From: Breviolum minutum Mf 1.05b.01 | Taxonomy: Eukaryota > Sar > Dinophyceae > Suessiales > Symbiodiniaceae | Length of the DNA: 64,000 nucleotides | Direction of reading: 5' to 3' | Assembly (NCBI GenBank): GCA_000507305.1 | Contig: DF239227.1 | Coordinates: forward strand, 73,760-137,759 | Part shown: piece after piece, positions 12,683 to 24,600 of the stretch | Layout of the letters: the number at the start of each line of letters is the position of its first letter | How positions within the stretch are numbered: the stretch's first letter is position 1 | The notes under the pieces: model-generated | Databases searched by the model: none | Seen by the model: only the letters and a program-made list of their open reading frames with translations | What the model was told of the DNA's origin: nothing | Position numbers and translations under genes: made by a program

Positions 12683-15124
12683 ACTTTTCCAGAAAGTGAG
12701 TTGTTAGGAATTCGTACCCTTCTGGAGAAAGGTCAATTTCCCAAAAGCCAATTTGTTGATATCACTCAAGATAGCTGTCCTCCTGAACCCGACTCCGTGG
12801 TTTCAGCACTTCAAGAAGGAACTACTGCCAGAGCTCTCACCGCAGCCGAAGTCTTGGATCGTGATCGATCAGCTGAGGTTGTGCCGGCTCCTTTAGATGA
12901 AGAAACTGGACCAAGGGAACCTCCTAAGGAAAATAGAGGTGATAACCATGATTCTGATCAAGTCCGTGTTGAACCCGAATCATCATCATCTGTCGTTTAT
13001 GGACCTTATGGACCAGTTAGGCACAGGCATCGGGTCAAGTCACCACCTGAACCCATCCTGATTCGTCACCCTGAAGGTCATTTCGATGATTTCGCTGAAA
13101 TGATGCAAGAAGTTGTTCCACGGTTGTTGAATAACACTTTGGTTGAACCATCACCTGACGTACCAATTGAGGATTCCACTAGTCCCAGAGGAACTAGCAG
13201 TAAAAGGGAAGCCAGTAGTGAGCACACTGAAGCTGAGTCAACCCAACGTAGAAGAACTGATGAAGTCCTTTCCTGTTCCGAAGTCAATACCATTGAAGTT
13301 TTGATGGCAGCATTTCTTCAAAAGAAAGCCCAAAATGAATTAGCACCTAGGGGTAACGACCCCAAACTTCAAGGTTTGATTGATGAAGCAAAGACCACTG
13401 AATGGGAAACCCTTCAAGGTAAGAATGCCGTTAGAGTGTGGTCTGGTGCACAGGCAGCTGAAATCAAAAGAAAGCATGCCTCTCGCTTCATAGGTAGTCG
13501 TTTTGTCATCACAGAAAAAGATGATGAAGATGGATACCGCATCAAAGGCCGATGGTGTTTACAAGGACATAGTGACCCTGATTTTGAAGATAAGCTGTCC
13601 TCAGGAATTCTTCACAGTCCCACTTTAAGTCAACTAGCAAGATCCTTGATCCTTCAGATCATCGTATCCAAGCAATGGACTTTATGCCTTGGAGACATCA
13701 AGGGTGCCTTTTTAGAAGCAGGGCCACTGGCCAAACAGTTTCGCCCGCTGTATGCCAAGCAGCCGAACGGCGGTATTCCCGGGTTAGACTCCAGTGATGT
13801 CATCGAAGTAACTGGTAATGTGTATGGTTCTAATGATGCTCCCTTCAATTGGTATTCCACTCTTGATCAAGCTGCCATTGAACTAGGTTGGTGTCGATCC
13901 CAGTTTGATTCCTGCTTGTACTACCTGAGAGATTCCACCGGAGAACTGTGTGGAGTCATGGGGTCTCACGTCGATGACACCATCACAGGTGGCAATGGAA
14001 CCACGTATGATGAAGCAATCCGCAGGTTGAAAACCAGGTTCCCCTATCGTAAATGGCGAGTTGGTAGTGGTGAATTCTGCGGTGTCCAATATATGCAAGA
14101 TCCTCACTCAAAAGAAATTCGATATCATCAGAAAGAATACGCTCAGCACCTGAGACCTATTTATCTAACCAAAGAGCGTAGCAAGGATCGTGAAGCATTG
14201 GCCACCGAGAAAGAAATCTCTGCCCTTCGCGCCATCAATGGTGCAGCAAACTGGCTTGCTAGCCAAAGCAGGCCTGATCTGGCATCTCAGACTTCTTTCA
14301 GTCAGCAGTGTTTTCCGAAACCAAAAGTGAAAGATCTGTTGTTTGCAAACCAATTGGTTCACAGAGCCCGACAGTATAGTCATGTAGAAATTGTGGTGAA
14401 GTATCTTCCATGGGATGATCTTGGAATTTGTTTCCATAGTGATGCAGGTTTTGCAAATGCATCTAACAATTCCACCCAAGCAGGGTATATTTTGAGTTTT
14501 GTTTCAGGAGACCTGAATGAAAATAACCCAAGTGCTTGGTCACCCTTTTGTTGGAAATCGTATAAACTTCCCAGAGTTGTCTCTTCCACGCTGGCCGCTG
14601 AGTCCCAGAGTTTTTCAACAGCCAGTGCCATCTCCGAATGGATGGCTCTAATGATTGTCGAAGCCCGTCAACAAGCCTTTGACTTGAGAAGTGCAGCCCA
14701 AGTGAAGCAACAGGGTTTCATTCATTCCACCCCAGAAGTTCCTCACAAGATGACTGAGGTAACCGGTATCACTGATTGTAAGTCCTTGTTTGATCACTTG
14801 ACATCCATGTCTGCTGCCTCCAAGTGTGAAGACAAAAGAGTGGCTATCGACTTAGCGGTTCTCCGTCAGTGCATTGCCCGCACTGGACTTAAGGTTCGTT
14901 GGTGCCCCACCGAATTGATGTTAGCTGATGGTCTCACTAAAGACAAAGCCGATCCTGCTGACCTTTTGAGAGCCGCTTTGAAAATAGGTGAATATCAGTT
15001 AAACCCAGAGGCCACCATCCTGGACCTTAAGAGACAACATCGGTCCGAGAGATTGCGTCGTCGCCTCTCCCAAGAAAAATATGAACAACAGTGCAGAGCC
15101 AAGAAGGAAGAAGAGGCATCATAA
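12683..15124 (+). CDS. copia gag-pol polyprotein, second part: reverse transcriptase and RNase H
   Basis: After the repeated overlap (to 13205) the frame continues to a stop at 15122-15124. The reverse transcriptase begins with the usual copia entry region near 13490 and has the first catalytic Asp in GDIKGAFLEA (about 13693-13722). The active-site box is SHVDDTITGG (about 13966-13995), VDD replacing the common YVDD context. RNase H carries HSDAGFANA (about 14434-14460) and the C-terminal CKSLFDHLT segment. The product copies element RNA into cDNA and removes the RNA strand. No frameshift or stop was seen in this part. With the first part it forms one polyprotein once the overlap artefact is accounted for. 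Confidence 0.92.
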   Translation, partial: TFPESELLGIRTLLEKGQFPKSQFVDITQDSCPPEPDSVVSALQEGTTARALTAAEVLDRDRSAEVVPAPLDEETGPREPPKENRGDNHDSDQVRVEPESSSSVVYGPYGPVRHRHRVKSPPEPILIRHPEGHFDDFAEMMQEVVPRLLNNTLVEPSPDVPIEDSTSPRGTSSKREASSEHTEAESTQRRRTDEVLSCSEVNTIEVLMAAFLQKKAQNELAPRGNDPKLQGLIDEAKTTEWETLQGKNAVRVWSGAQAAEIKRKHASRFIGSRFVITEKDDEDGYRIKGRWCLQGHSDPDFEDKLSSGILHSPTLSQLARSLILQIIVSKQWTLCLGDIKGAFLEAGPLAKQFRPLYAKQPNGGIPGLDSSDVIEVTGNVYGSNDAPFNWYSTLDQAAIELGWCRSQFDSCLYYLRDSTGELCGVMGSHVDDTITGGNGTTYDEAIRRLKTRFPYRKWRVGSGEFCGVQYMQDPHSKEIRYHQKEYAQHLRPIYLTKERSKDREALATEKEISALRAINGAANWLASQSRPDLASQTSFSQQCFPKPKVKDLLFANQLVHRARQYSHVEIVVKYLPWDDLGICFHSDAGFANASNNSTQAGYILSFVSGDLNENNPSAWSPFCWKSYKLPRVVSSTLAAESQSFSTASAISEWMALMIVEARQQAFDLRSAAQVKQQGFIHSTPEVPHKMTEVTGITDCKSLFDHLTSMSAASKCEDKRVAIDLAVLRQCIARTGLKVRWCPTELMLADGLTKDKADPADLLRAALKIGEYQLNPEATILDLKRQHRSERLRRRLSQEKYEQQCRAKKEEEAS

Positions 15125-15336
15125 TTAGTTTGTTTTGCAACCTCCTGTTGAGTCAAGTGTTTAAATAGTGAGATTGATTTGGGTAGCTGAATCGTGGTGA
15201 TTCTTTGTTTTAGTTCATCTCGCTGATCTCGTCGTTTTTGAGTGTGTTTGGACTCTTTGCATAATAACCAGAAGTGGGGATAGTGCATAACTTTATTGCA
15301 GGGGCTGTGATATCACAGCGTTCAATAATCTTTGTA
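15125..15336 (+). other. copia 3' non-coding end, 3' LTR not resolved
   Basis: This is 212 bases after the stop codon with no match to the candidate 5' LTR. A weak purine run (AGAAGTGGGGA, 15270-15280) could be a polypurine tract. The sequence ends at an N, after which host DNA resumes, so the 3' LTR and any target-site duplication are probably hidden in the gap. Confidence 0.4.
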
Positions 15337-15337
15337 N
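15337..15337. other. assembly join (single N) at element/host boundary
   Basis: The N separates the element 3' end from host sequence that starts gtatagcacc, collinear with copy A from about 3391. It hides the exact right end of the insertion. Confidence 0.85.
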
Positions 15338-15870
15338 GTATAGCACCACAATGTACATCACTGTACTACATGAGTTCCAAACACTTTAGTTTTGCATATC
15401 GCATAGCTGCTGGTGCCACAGCTCACACTGCATGAGTGAAAAACAAATGCAGTCTTGAAACCAACTAATCTAGAAGAACCTTCAATGCAGGACCTCCGGA
15501 GTCTGCAATGCCGTGTCCTGATGACAGTGAACACAATTAGGAAAGGAGTGGGAACAGTGGAGCGCATCTGTACCTAGTGTTGGAGCTGCCTCTGAGTTTC
15601 GTGATATTGAAAGATGCACGAAACACAGCCAACAAGTCATGGAACCTGAAGTTTCCCTCCTTCACACTCTTCACATAAAATGACTGACTGGCTTCACACA
15701 AAAATCCTAACACGAAAACAAAGCTGCAAAAGAGTCCTTTCAGAACTGCGCCACGAAGTTGCAAAGGCTACCCTTTCATGCAACATGGAACCAGCAACAG
15801 CAACGGCCACAATCATCCAAAACACAGGCCGCTTGGAACTGGAAACCCCAGCAGTACGGCAGCGTCTCAT
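15338..15870 (-). CDS. DEAH-box helicase copy B, 5' exons (exons 1-2) beyond the retrotransposon
   Basis: This segment is collinear with copy A from about 3391 and completes copy B upstream of the copia insertion. Exon 1 starts at the ATG at 15870 (MRRC) and encodes SSKRPVFWMIVAVAVAGSML, a basic stretch followed by a hydrophobic core and then HERVAFATSW, which looks like an N-terminal signal or targeting sequence. A second short exon near 15530-15450 encodes the conserved block ADSGG...KVLL...LVSRL. Exon limits are inferred from conservation across copies. The N-terminal block has no recognised function. A targeting role is inference from composition only. Confidence 0.55.
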
Positions 15871-16462
15871 ACTCCAAATGCCATGAAAGTCAGCACATTC
15901 CGCGAACGAATGTCAGCCGCTTCTGAATTGAGCCGAAACCGTTCCTCATGTGGCAATCACACGGCGCTGCTGGCGAGCAAACTTTCAAACTAGAGCGCTC
16001 CAAGTAAGCCTGACACAATAAGTTATCTAAGTTATCCAATATATTATCAATGAGGTTCAATAGTGGAAACAACGTTATTCTATCGTATCCTAGAACTTCT
16101 TGCTGCAGGAAATTGCAGGGTGATACAGGTGCCAGCATTCGTCCAATCCATGCGACATGAATGAACCCATGCCACATTTGTGCAACTTACAGACATGTGT
16201 AGCGGTACAACAGCTTTTCCACTCCATGCTTCATCTAGGACAGGAATTCATCAACCTGGTGTCCAGAATTGGACCTGAGTTGGGGCACGGACTTCCAGTA
16301 CTGTCCCAGATTGATCTAGGCTAGCAAAGCATTGCAAAACGCACATAGATGTGCGGTGCATCCAGAAGGACCTGGCCTCAGCTCGAATTGGAGCCTGTCC
16401 AGGTTCGCCCGTGTTGGATCTCCATTTGTGTTTGTAAGCTTGTTGCTCCAATGTGACACCAA
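15871..16462. other. spacer between helicase copies B and C
   Basis: About 590 bases with no convincing open frame. The segment resembles the G-H spacer (61647-62229) at roughly 90 percent or better by eye, more than it resembles the A-B spacer. That places a recombination boundary near 15840. Confidence 0.5.
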
Positions 16463-19400
16463 TCACTTGACTTCTTTGTCACTGCGCATGCTCAGTGAAT
16501 TAGACTCCGCAATCGCAACAGCTTCAGAAAAAAGCGGGTGAGCTTTCTGCAAAGCTGCAATCAATTTCTCTGGCAAGTTGCCAGCCCAAATTCTAGATCA
16601 TTGAAGCCACAGCCAGCGGTATCCTCTTCTTTCGAGTTCTGACGTTGCATGTGTCTTGGGAAGTCGTCCATGCTGATACACAAAGGTACTGAGCTCTTCT
16701 AATCGCTTGTACCAAGTCCTCTCTTTGATCTTCAGTGGATGCCTGTCGAACTGCAACAATTGTTTCACCGAAGGATGCACGGCCGTCAACGCCTTGATTT
16801 CCTTGACTCTTGATTGAGGTGCAGCGCTGCGCAAGTCCCGCAGCCACTTGCCAAGCTTGCGAATTTCTGGGTCAGGGGAACTGCGAGAGGGAAGTTTGTT
16901 GTTCTTTTTCATGTGCCTCCGCAGGTCCTGAAACTTTTGCTTAAAGATGGCGTCAGTGCTGCCAGCCATCCACTTCCTCACCCGCTGCTGAATCAAAGCA
17001 ACTGATGTCGACTGCAGTGATGGCAACCTGTGAGCGGAGAGCCGTCCCAGATTCAGGAGTCTGCGTTGATTCGACCACCAGTGGCCCAAGGTTGCCTCAA
17101 GACTATCCTTGCTCAGCTTTCTTGGGAATCTCTGATACAAGCGCACAAACTCCTCCAAACTTTCAAACCGCACTTCCCATGGATCCGTCTGCATCAAAAG
17201 TGCCGTAAGCCTCCCGTAAATAGCATTGGTGGCTACATCCATCCCAACTTCCCCTGCAACCCCGATTCTGCAATCAACTACTTGGATCCAGTGCCCTGCA
17301 CTGCTTCCAATAAGCCGTTCATCTGCCTGCATCAGTTTGGTCAAGAACCTATCCAGCTGACTCTGATACTCTCCCGCTGCGGAACCAACTCCTTCGAGTG
17401 ACTGAAGCCTGACCCTTTTATAGCGAATTCCCATCCTGCCCTTGTCCGTCGCATTAATTTCCAGCTCCTTACCGTCGAGCGTCTTGTGATTTTGAGGACC
17501 CGAATTCATCTCAGCAGTACGAGTACGACTTCTCATCCTTCCTCCTTCCTGGCTTCTCCCAACGCTTTGACCACCTGACGTGGCCAAAGGATTTGTTTGG
17601 GAACTGGGTCCAATTGCTCGGCTTTCAGGCAACATCTGAGATTGCGCAGCTGCACCTGCGAGCGAACCAGCTGTCATTGTGCCTTGCTTGTGCTTGGTCC
17701 GGCCTTGCTTGGACGAGACACTGCCTTGTCGCTGATTACTTGAGGGTTGATGTTCTTGTGGTGCGAACAGAAGTTCCCTACCCCTGACCGGGCCGTTCCC
17801 CATCGTCTCTGCACCTTGGGCAGTCTTCCCAGTAACATCCTTACGTCTTCCAAACAATGAAATATCAGCGCTGTGCCCTTCGCCACCGGGGCCACCTGGA
17901 AGCTCCGCCAAGGAGGGCGATACATGTGTCGTTTGCTTGTTCTTTGTCTGCTTCTTTGACTCTTCTGAACTGGGAGGAACAGGGACTTGAGCTGGCCCTC
18001 GCTTCGGAACTGCAACAGCTGGCAATATGATGTGCCCCAGCGGCTTGGCTGGGTGGTGCCGCAAGATACGCCCTATTGCTTGAATGATGCTTCTGTAGCT
18101 ATTCCGAGGCTCTACAAACATGCAGGTGTCTGCATTTGGGATGTTGATGCCTTCTCCCAACACCTCCACGGTGACAAGCACATGAACAGGTTTCTTCAGC
18201 ACTCCCGTGAACCCATCCATCACCCTCTTCCTCTCTTTCCATCCTGTCATGCCGTTAATGTGCCAAGCGGCCAAACCCAATTCTTTCAACACCATCTGAA
18301 ACCGCTTGGCTTCAGCCACGGAGTTGCAGTATGCAAGCACCCGTCTGAAGCGTCCAGCTTGCTTCAGCAACAAGTCCGCCAAGCACACATATGCATGATG
18401 TGCAGTCACTGCAGGCACAGTGATGTCATAATCACACAAGACACCATCTTCGATGGCCTTGCCCATGGTGTACTGAAAGTCGATTCCCTTTTCCTCTTCC
18501 AGTGTAGCAGAAAATTGAAATAGTTCCTTCCCCTTTGGTAGTTTGGGTGGCAAAGGGTGATGGGCCTCATCCACAAAAACTGCATCGAACCTCAACTTCT
18601 GCAAAAAATGGGCAGACTTGCTGACGGCCAAAAAACCATTTGCGTCGAAGTTAATCTTCTCATTGTGCCTGGTGCCCACTTTGCAGAAGCCAGGGAAGTC
18701 TGCGGCGATCTGGTCCAGCAAAGCTCGCAAAGGCACTGTGATCAAGACCTTGCACCACAACTCATGAAGTGAGGCATCCATTGATGACATGATAGAACCA
18801 CTATGGCATGACACAAATCCTACATTGCAGCATGACAATGAAGGTGTGGTCTCATCGGCAGAAATGACTTTACTTCAAGAGAAAGCAAGACTTTCTCCAT
18901 AAACTCATGTCAAACATGTCCAAATCGACTCAAATACACAAATGTGTCAGCAGTCCAACACTAACAAACCCGACAAACTCAGCTGGAGCTAAAACCCTAC
19001 TTGGCATACACAAGCACCAAGGAGCTTTTCCAGACACATTGCCCACCAACTCCTTCATGATGCGCGTCTTCCCAGTTCCGCAAGCCATCTCTATCTTCCT
19101 TGCGCCCTTTGCACAAGCCTCCAAGCAATCCTGTTGGCATTTCCTCAATGGTGGATCTGAAGGAGTGGCATCGTCTTGGATGCCAGTGCTGGAAGCGGCA
19201 CCACTTGCAACCAGCCTGCCAGAGACAGCTGGTTGCTATCGCATGCTGTCACTCTGGCACAGCTACTCGCAATAACAAGTACAATGAGGGCACTGAACGG
19301 TAGGAAACGTTGTGAAACATTCATGAAACTTTACCAACCTGATGCGTGAAAAGATGTCAAGCGCGGATCCATCTTTCTTGACAAGTCCTCGCCTCTTCAT

Positions 19401-21264
19401 CATCGTGCGGGTAACACCTCTCAACTGAGCATATGATCTCTGCAACCAAGACCTGGATCTCTTATCCACCAGCCGCAAACTGCTCGTCACCAGAGTGCAA
19501 TTTGCAGCCTGGCACAACAATTGCAAACACACAACAAAGCCTCCTGGTGGCTGAATTTGTCTCTAAAGTGTGAGTTGCAAGTAAGTATGATTGGGTTTGC
19601 TGGAATCTCTATCCAAACTTCCTCTGAACTACGCGCATGTGCCTACATCAAATGATAGGAATGGCGATTGCAAACAGTTTCCACATGCGGGACAAATTTA
19701 GGACGGTAAACTTACCATGTGAGTAAACTTTGCATTAGCCACTAGGCTATTGAAGTTGGCGGCCTTATAAATCCAACGCGCCACACGAGTGAAGCGTTTC
19801 ACTTCTTTGTAGGGCAAGGTGGTGTTGCTGCAGCGAACAGCCAGGCGGCCATCCAAGCTCAGCAAGTCAACGCCTGCCACGCTTCGAACATCGACGACAA
19901 CACCAGGTATCCAGCCATGGAAGGCGAGATTCAAACTGGAAATCTGCAGGGAGAATATATATATATATACATAATAATCAGTCATCAATAAATATCATAT
20001 ATAGAATTTACATAGATGTAGCGTGTTGGATCGTGTTGGCTAGAGCCGAGACTATAAAATATCATAAAAACTACTGTAAGCATACAAGCTTTCCGAAAGC
20101 CCTTGGCCTGGATGCCTTCTGCTGATGTTCCGTCTCTCCAGGAACCACGGAGGCAGCTCCTTGGAAAGGGATGGACATCCTGCACCACCTGGGATGTACC
20201 AAACCCTGTAATTATGCACTGGGATCACCCATAATACGAATCATCATCTGTATATCAACTGTAGCAAAGCCAACAGTGGATATTGGGATCACCTACCTAT
20301 CATCAACACTATAGTCAACCAAGGTAGGACATTTCATGACATTTCATGACAGCTGCAGGGTATGTGTACCTTCCAAGGTCACCTCCAAAAACTCGGGTAC
20401 GGCTCCTGGACCGGCACAACATCCAGCTCCAGCACCGTGGCCCACATCAGCCGCTGCTGACCGTTGAGATGCGGCCAACTCAGGGCTTCGTGCGCCAAGC
20501 TCCTCAGGCGTTGCATGAAGGCAGCATCACGTTCATCGAAACCTGGGATGCAAGTAAGTGGAAAACCCACACAAGAGCGTGAAGACGGGACGTCAACAAG
20601 GGCACGAGCCACCAGCCATTGGTATAGTACTACAACATAGTATGTACATGTATGTGCTACATGAGCTCCAAACACTTTCTGCTACCACAGCTCACACTTC
20701 ACGAGTGAAGAACAATTGCAGTCTTGAAACCACCTGATCCAGAAGAACCTTCGATGCAGGACCTCCGTAGTCTGCAATGCCGTGTCCTGATGACAATGGC
20801 AAGAGTTTGGAAGGGAGTGGGAAGTGGAAGAACTAGAAACATCATGAAACAATCTAGAAACCAATAGCATTGGGCATCTGCTGAGTTTGTTAAAATATAA
20901 AATTGCATTGAATTTACCCTACATAATCCTACACGAAGCAAAAGAAACACACCCCACAAGTCATGGAACCTGAAGCTTTTCCATCCTTCACACTCTTAAC
21001 ACAAAATGACTGACTGGCTCCATACGTAATCCTAACATGAAAACAAAGCTGCAAAAAGGTCCTTGCAAATCTGCCCAACGCAGTTGCAAAGGTTGCCCTT
21101 TCACGCAACACTGAACAAGCAGCAGCAATTGCCACAATCATCCAAAACAGAGACCGCTTGGAACTGGCAACCCCAGTGAGATTGGGGTTGCCCCTCCTCG
21201 GGCAATACCGTTCCCCTCCTCGGGCAATACCGCATTGTAAGAATCTCATAAATGGAAATGCCAT
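16463..21264 (-). CDS. DEAH-box SF2 helicase, array copy C (probable pseudogene)
   Basis: Exon 8 starts at 18748 with the full helicase core and HA region, but reads into a TGA at 16598. There the otherwise near-identical copy H has AGA, so about 44 C-terminal residues are lost relative to the ancestral stop at 16463. Exon 7 with Walker A is near 19215-19040, exon 6 near 19506-19396, exon 5 near 19935-19770, exon 4 near 20190-20110, exon 3 near 20550-20395, and exon 1 starts at 21264 or 21249. Exon 4 lacks one base in the run before ELPPWFLER compared with copies D and G, a frameshift. Exon 1 encodes KRSLFWMIVAIAAACSVL. Bases 19235-19707 are identical to copy G. The exon 7 donor reads GC where copies A and B have GT. 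Confidence 0.75.
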
Positions 21265-21640
21265 GAAAGTAGCACATTCTTCGAACGAGTGCCAGCCCCT
21301 TCTGAATTGAGCCGAGACTGTTATTCACGTGTGAGCAAGCTGGCAATCACACGGCACTGCTGGTGGGCAAACTTTCAAACTATATAGAAAGTAAGTCTGA
21401 CACAACAAGTACATTGACATGAATAAGATTCAATTACTGTAACGTGGAAACATGCAACTCGACATGAAGCAGCACATGTCACATTTGTGCAACTTTTGGG
21501 TACTTGTGGCATGTTGTAGCGGTACAACTCATGAATTCAGCTGCGCAAAATTGCACGGGAGTTGGGACCCGGAAGTCAAGGGTGAAACCCAGAGTTCCCT
21601 CTCCATTTGTGTTGGTAAGTTTGCTCCACTGTGGCTGAAA
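21265..21640. other. spacer between helicase copies C and D
   Basis: About 375 bases with no supported gene. It contains the spacer block conserved between units (tgg-caatcacacgg-c-ctgct type sequence near 21335-21370). No terminator or promoter could be named. Confidence 0.45.
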
Positions 21641-24600
21641 TCACTTGACTTGTTCTTTATCGATTCGCATGTTCAAGGTGAATTGGACTCTGCAATCGCA
21701 ACAGCTTCAGAAAAAAGCGAGTGAGCATCCTGCAAAGCTGCCACAAAATTCTCTGGCAAGTTGCCAGCCGAAATTCTAGATCTTTGAAGCCACAACCAGT
21801 GGTATTGTCTTCTTTCGAATTTTGACGTTGTATGTTTCTTGGGAAGTCGTCCATGCTGATAAACAAAGGTACTGAGCTCCTCCAATCGCTTGTACCAAAG
21901 CACTTTCGTGATCTTCACTGGATGCCTGTCGAACTGCAACAATTGTTTCACCAAAGGATGCACAGCAGTCAATGCGTTGATTTCCTTGACTCTTGATCGA
22001 GGCGATGTGGCGCGCAAGTTCCGCAGCCAATTGCCAAGCTTTCGGGTCTCTGGGTCAGGGGAACTGCGAGAGGGAAGTTGATTGTGCTTTTGCATGTGCC
22101 TCCGCAGGTCCTGACACCTTTGCTCAAAGATAGCTTCAGCACCCCCAGCCAACCACTTCCCCACCCGTTTCTGAAGCAAAGCAACTGGTGTCGACTGCAG
22201 CCTCTGCAACCTGTGAGTAGGGAGCCGTCCCAACTTCCGGTTTCGGTTTTGATGCGACCACCAGTTCCCCAAGCTTGTCTCAAAATAACTACTTCTCTTG
22301 CAGTACTGCCTCGGCAATCTCCGATACATGCGCACGAACTCCTCCAAACTTTCAAAACGCACTTCCCATGGATCCGTCTGCATAAGAAGTGCAGTAAGCC
22401 TCCCGTACATGGCATTGGTCGCTGCATCCATCCCAACTTCCCCTGTAACTCCGATTCTGCAATCAACTACTTGGATCCTGTGCCCCGCACTACTGCCTAT
22501 AAGCCGTTCATCCGCCTGCATCAGTTTGGCCAAGAACCTGTCCAGTTGAGTCTGATACTCATGCCCTGAGGAACTAACTCCTTCTGCTGACTGAAGCCTG
22601 ACCCTTCTATTGCGAGTTATGCTGGGAATTCCCATCTTGCTCCAGTCTGTCACATTGGTTTCCAGCTCCTCACCTTCGAATGTCTTGTAACTTTGAGTAC
22701 CCGACATCTCAGCAGTATGAGTGCGGCCTTTCACCCTTCCTCCTTCCTGGCTTCTCGGAACAGTTTGGCCACCCGGGGTGGTCAAAGGATTTGAGCTTTT
22801 TTGATCCTCTGGTGCGTCCAGAAGTTCCCTCCTGACCGGGACATTCCCCATCGTCTCTCCACCTTGACCAGTCTCCTCATTGGCATCACTGGAGTCATCA
22901 CGAACTCCTGTGTTATGTCGCGTTCTGACAGCCTCCCCTGTTTGAAGATTCTCAGGCACCGAAATATCGGCGCTGTGCTCTTGGCCACCGGGGCAACCTG
23001 GAAGCTCGGCCAAGGAGCGCGATACTGGTGTCTTTTGGCTCAACGATTGCTCCTTACAGTTCTTTGTCTGCTGCTTTGACTCTTCTGAACTCGGAGGAAC
23101 CGGGACGTGATCTGGCCCTTGCTTCGGAACTGCGACAGCTGGCAATATGATGTGCCCCAGCGGCTTGGCTGGGTGGTGCCGCAAGATACGCCCTATCGCT
23201 TGAATGATGCTCCTGTAGCTATTTCGAGGCTCCACAAACATACAGGTGTCTGCGTCCGGGATGTTGATGCCTTCTCCCAACACCTCCACCGTGACAAGTA
23301 CATGAACTGGTTTCTTCAGAACTCCTGTGAACTCATCCATCACCCTCTTCCTCTCTGTCCGTCCTGTCTTTGCGTTGATGTGCCAAGCGGCCAGACCCAA
23401 TTCACTCAGCACCATCTGAAACCGCTTGGCTTCAGCCACAGTGTTACAATACGCAAGCACGCGTCTGAAACGTCCAGCTTGCTTCACCAACAAGTCCGCC
23501 AAGCACACGTATGCATGATGCGCAGTGACTGCGGGGACAGTGATGTCATAATCACACAAGACTCCATCTTCGATGGCCTTGCCCATGGTGTACTGAAAGT
23601 CAATTCCCTTTTCCTCTTCCAGGGTAGCAGAAAATTGAAAGAGTTCTTTTGCCTTCGGCAGTTTGGGTGGCATCGGGTGATGGGCCTCATCCACAAAAAC
23701 CGCATCAAACCTCAACTTCTGCAGCAAATGAGCAGACTGCGTGACGGCTATGAACCCATTTGCATCGAAGTCAATCCTCTCGTTGTGACCCATGCCCACT
23801 TTGCAGAAACCCGGAAAGTCTACAGCAAACTGGTCCAGCAAAGCGTGCAAAGGGACCGTGATCAAGACCTTGCACCACAACTCATGAAGTGATATCGCCC
23901 GCAAGGGATCCATTGATGACATTGGTGGAACCACTATGGCATTACACAAATGATGGTTATGCTACATTGCAGTGGCACGTAGCAAATCTTTTCTTGGTCT
24001 TTCATCATTATCATGCTGGTGATGGTGATAGTGCTCGCTGTGGCAAATTCGGCATTGCTTCAAGAGAAAGCAAGGTCATGTCAAACATGCCTAAATCGAC
24101 TCAAATCCACTTAAATGCATCAAAGACCCAACACTAGAACAAACTCCACAAACTCAGCTGGAGGCAAAACCCTACTTGGCAGACACAAGCACCAAGGAGC
24201 TTTTCCAGACACGTTGCCCACCAACTCCTTCATGACACGCGTCTTCCCCGTTCCGCAAGCCATCTCTATCTTCCTTGCGCCCTTTGCACAAGCCTCCAAG
24301 CAATCCTGTTGGCATTTCCTCAATGGTGGATCCGAAGGAGTGTCATCATCTTGGATGCCTCTGCTGGAAGTGGCACCACTTGCAACCAGCCTGCCAGAGA
24401 CAGCCGGTGGCTGTCACATGCTGTCCACTCTGGCACAGCTACTCGCAATAATAAGTACAAGGAGAGCACTAAACGGTAAGAAACTATTTATGAAGCATTG
24501 TGAGAATGAAACCATGCCAACCGGATTCATCGAAAAATGTCAAAAGTTGAACCCCCCCCCTACCGCTGCTGAACCATCTTTCTTGACAAATTCTCGCCTC

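Larger units (their letters stand above)
8569..15337 (+). mobile_element. Ty1/copia LTR retrotransposon inside a 5' intron of helicase copy B
   Basis: The domain order gag zinc knuckle, aspartic protease, integrase, reverse transcriptase, RNase H is diagnostic of Ty1/copia. Copy A carries the empty site: its sequence reads straight from cttgatacttg into tatagcacc near 3380-3400, while here the same flanks are separated by 6.8 kb. A candidate 5' LTR runs 8569-8675 (TGTTGATT to ATCGTCA), followed after one base by a primer-binding site. The right end is unresolved: a single N at 15337 separates element sequence from host sequence, and no second copy of the 5' LTR is visible. The element is sense on plus, opposite to the helicase genes, so it would be antisense within their transcript. 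Gag carries two frame changes, so this copy may not be autonomous. Confidence 0.93.

Noticed and set aside
12683-13205. A real tandem duplication inside the copia gene
   Set aside because: The single N at the junction and near-perfect identity fit an assembly overlap better.
19330-19385. Extending exon 6 through the region encoding GLVKKDGSA... to the downstream gttggta donor
   Set aside because: Copies B, D and E have stops or indels there and B lacks that donor; a GC donor at AAGAG|GC fits all copies and keeps phase with exon 7.
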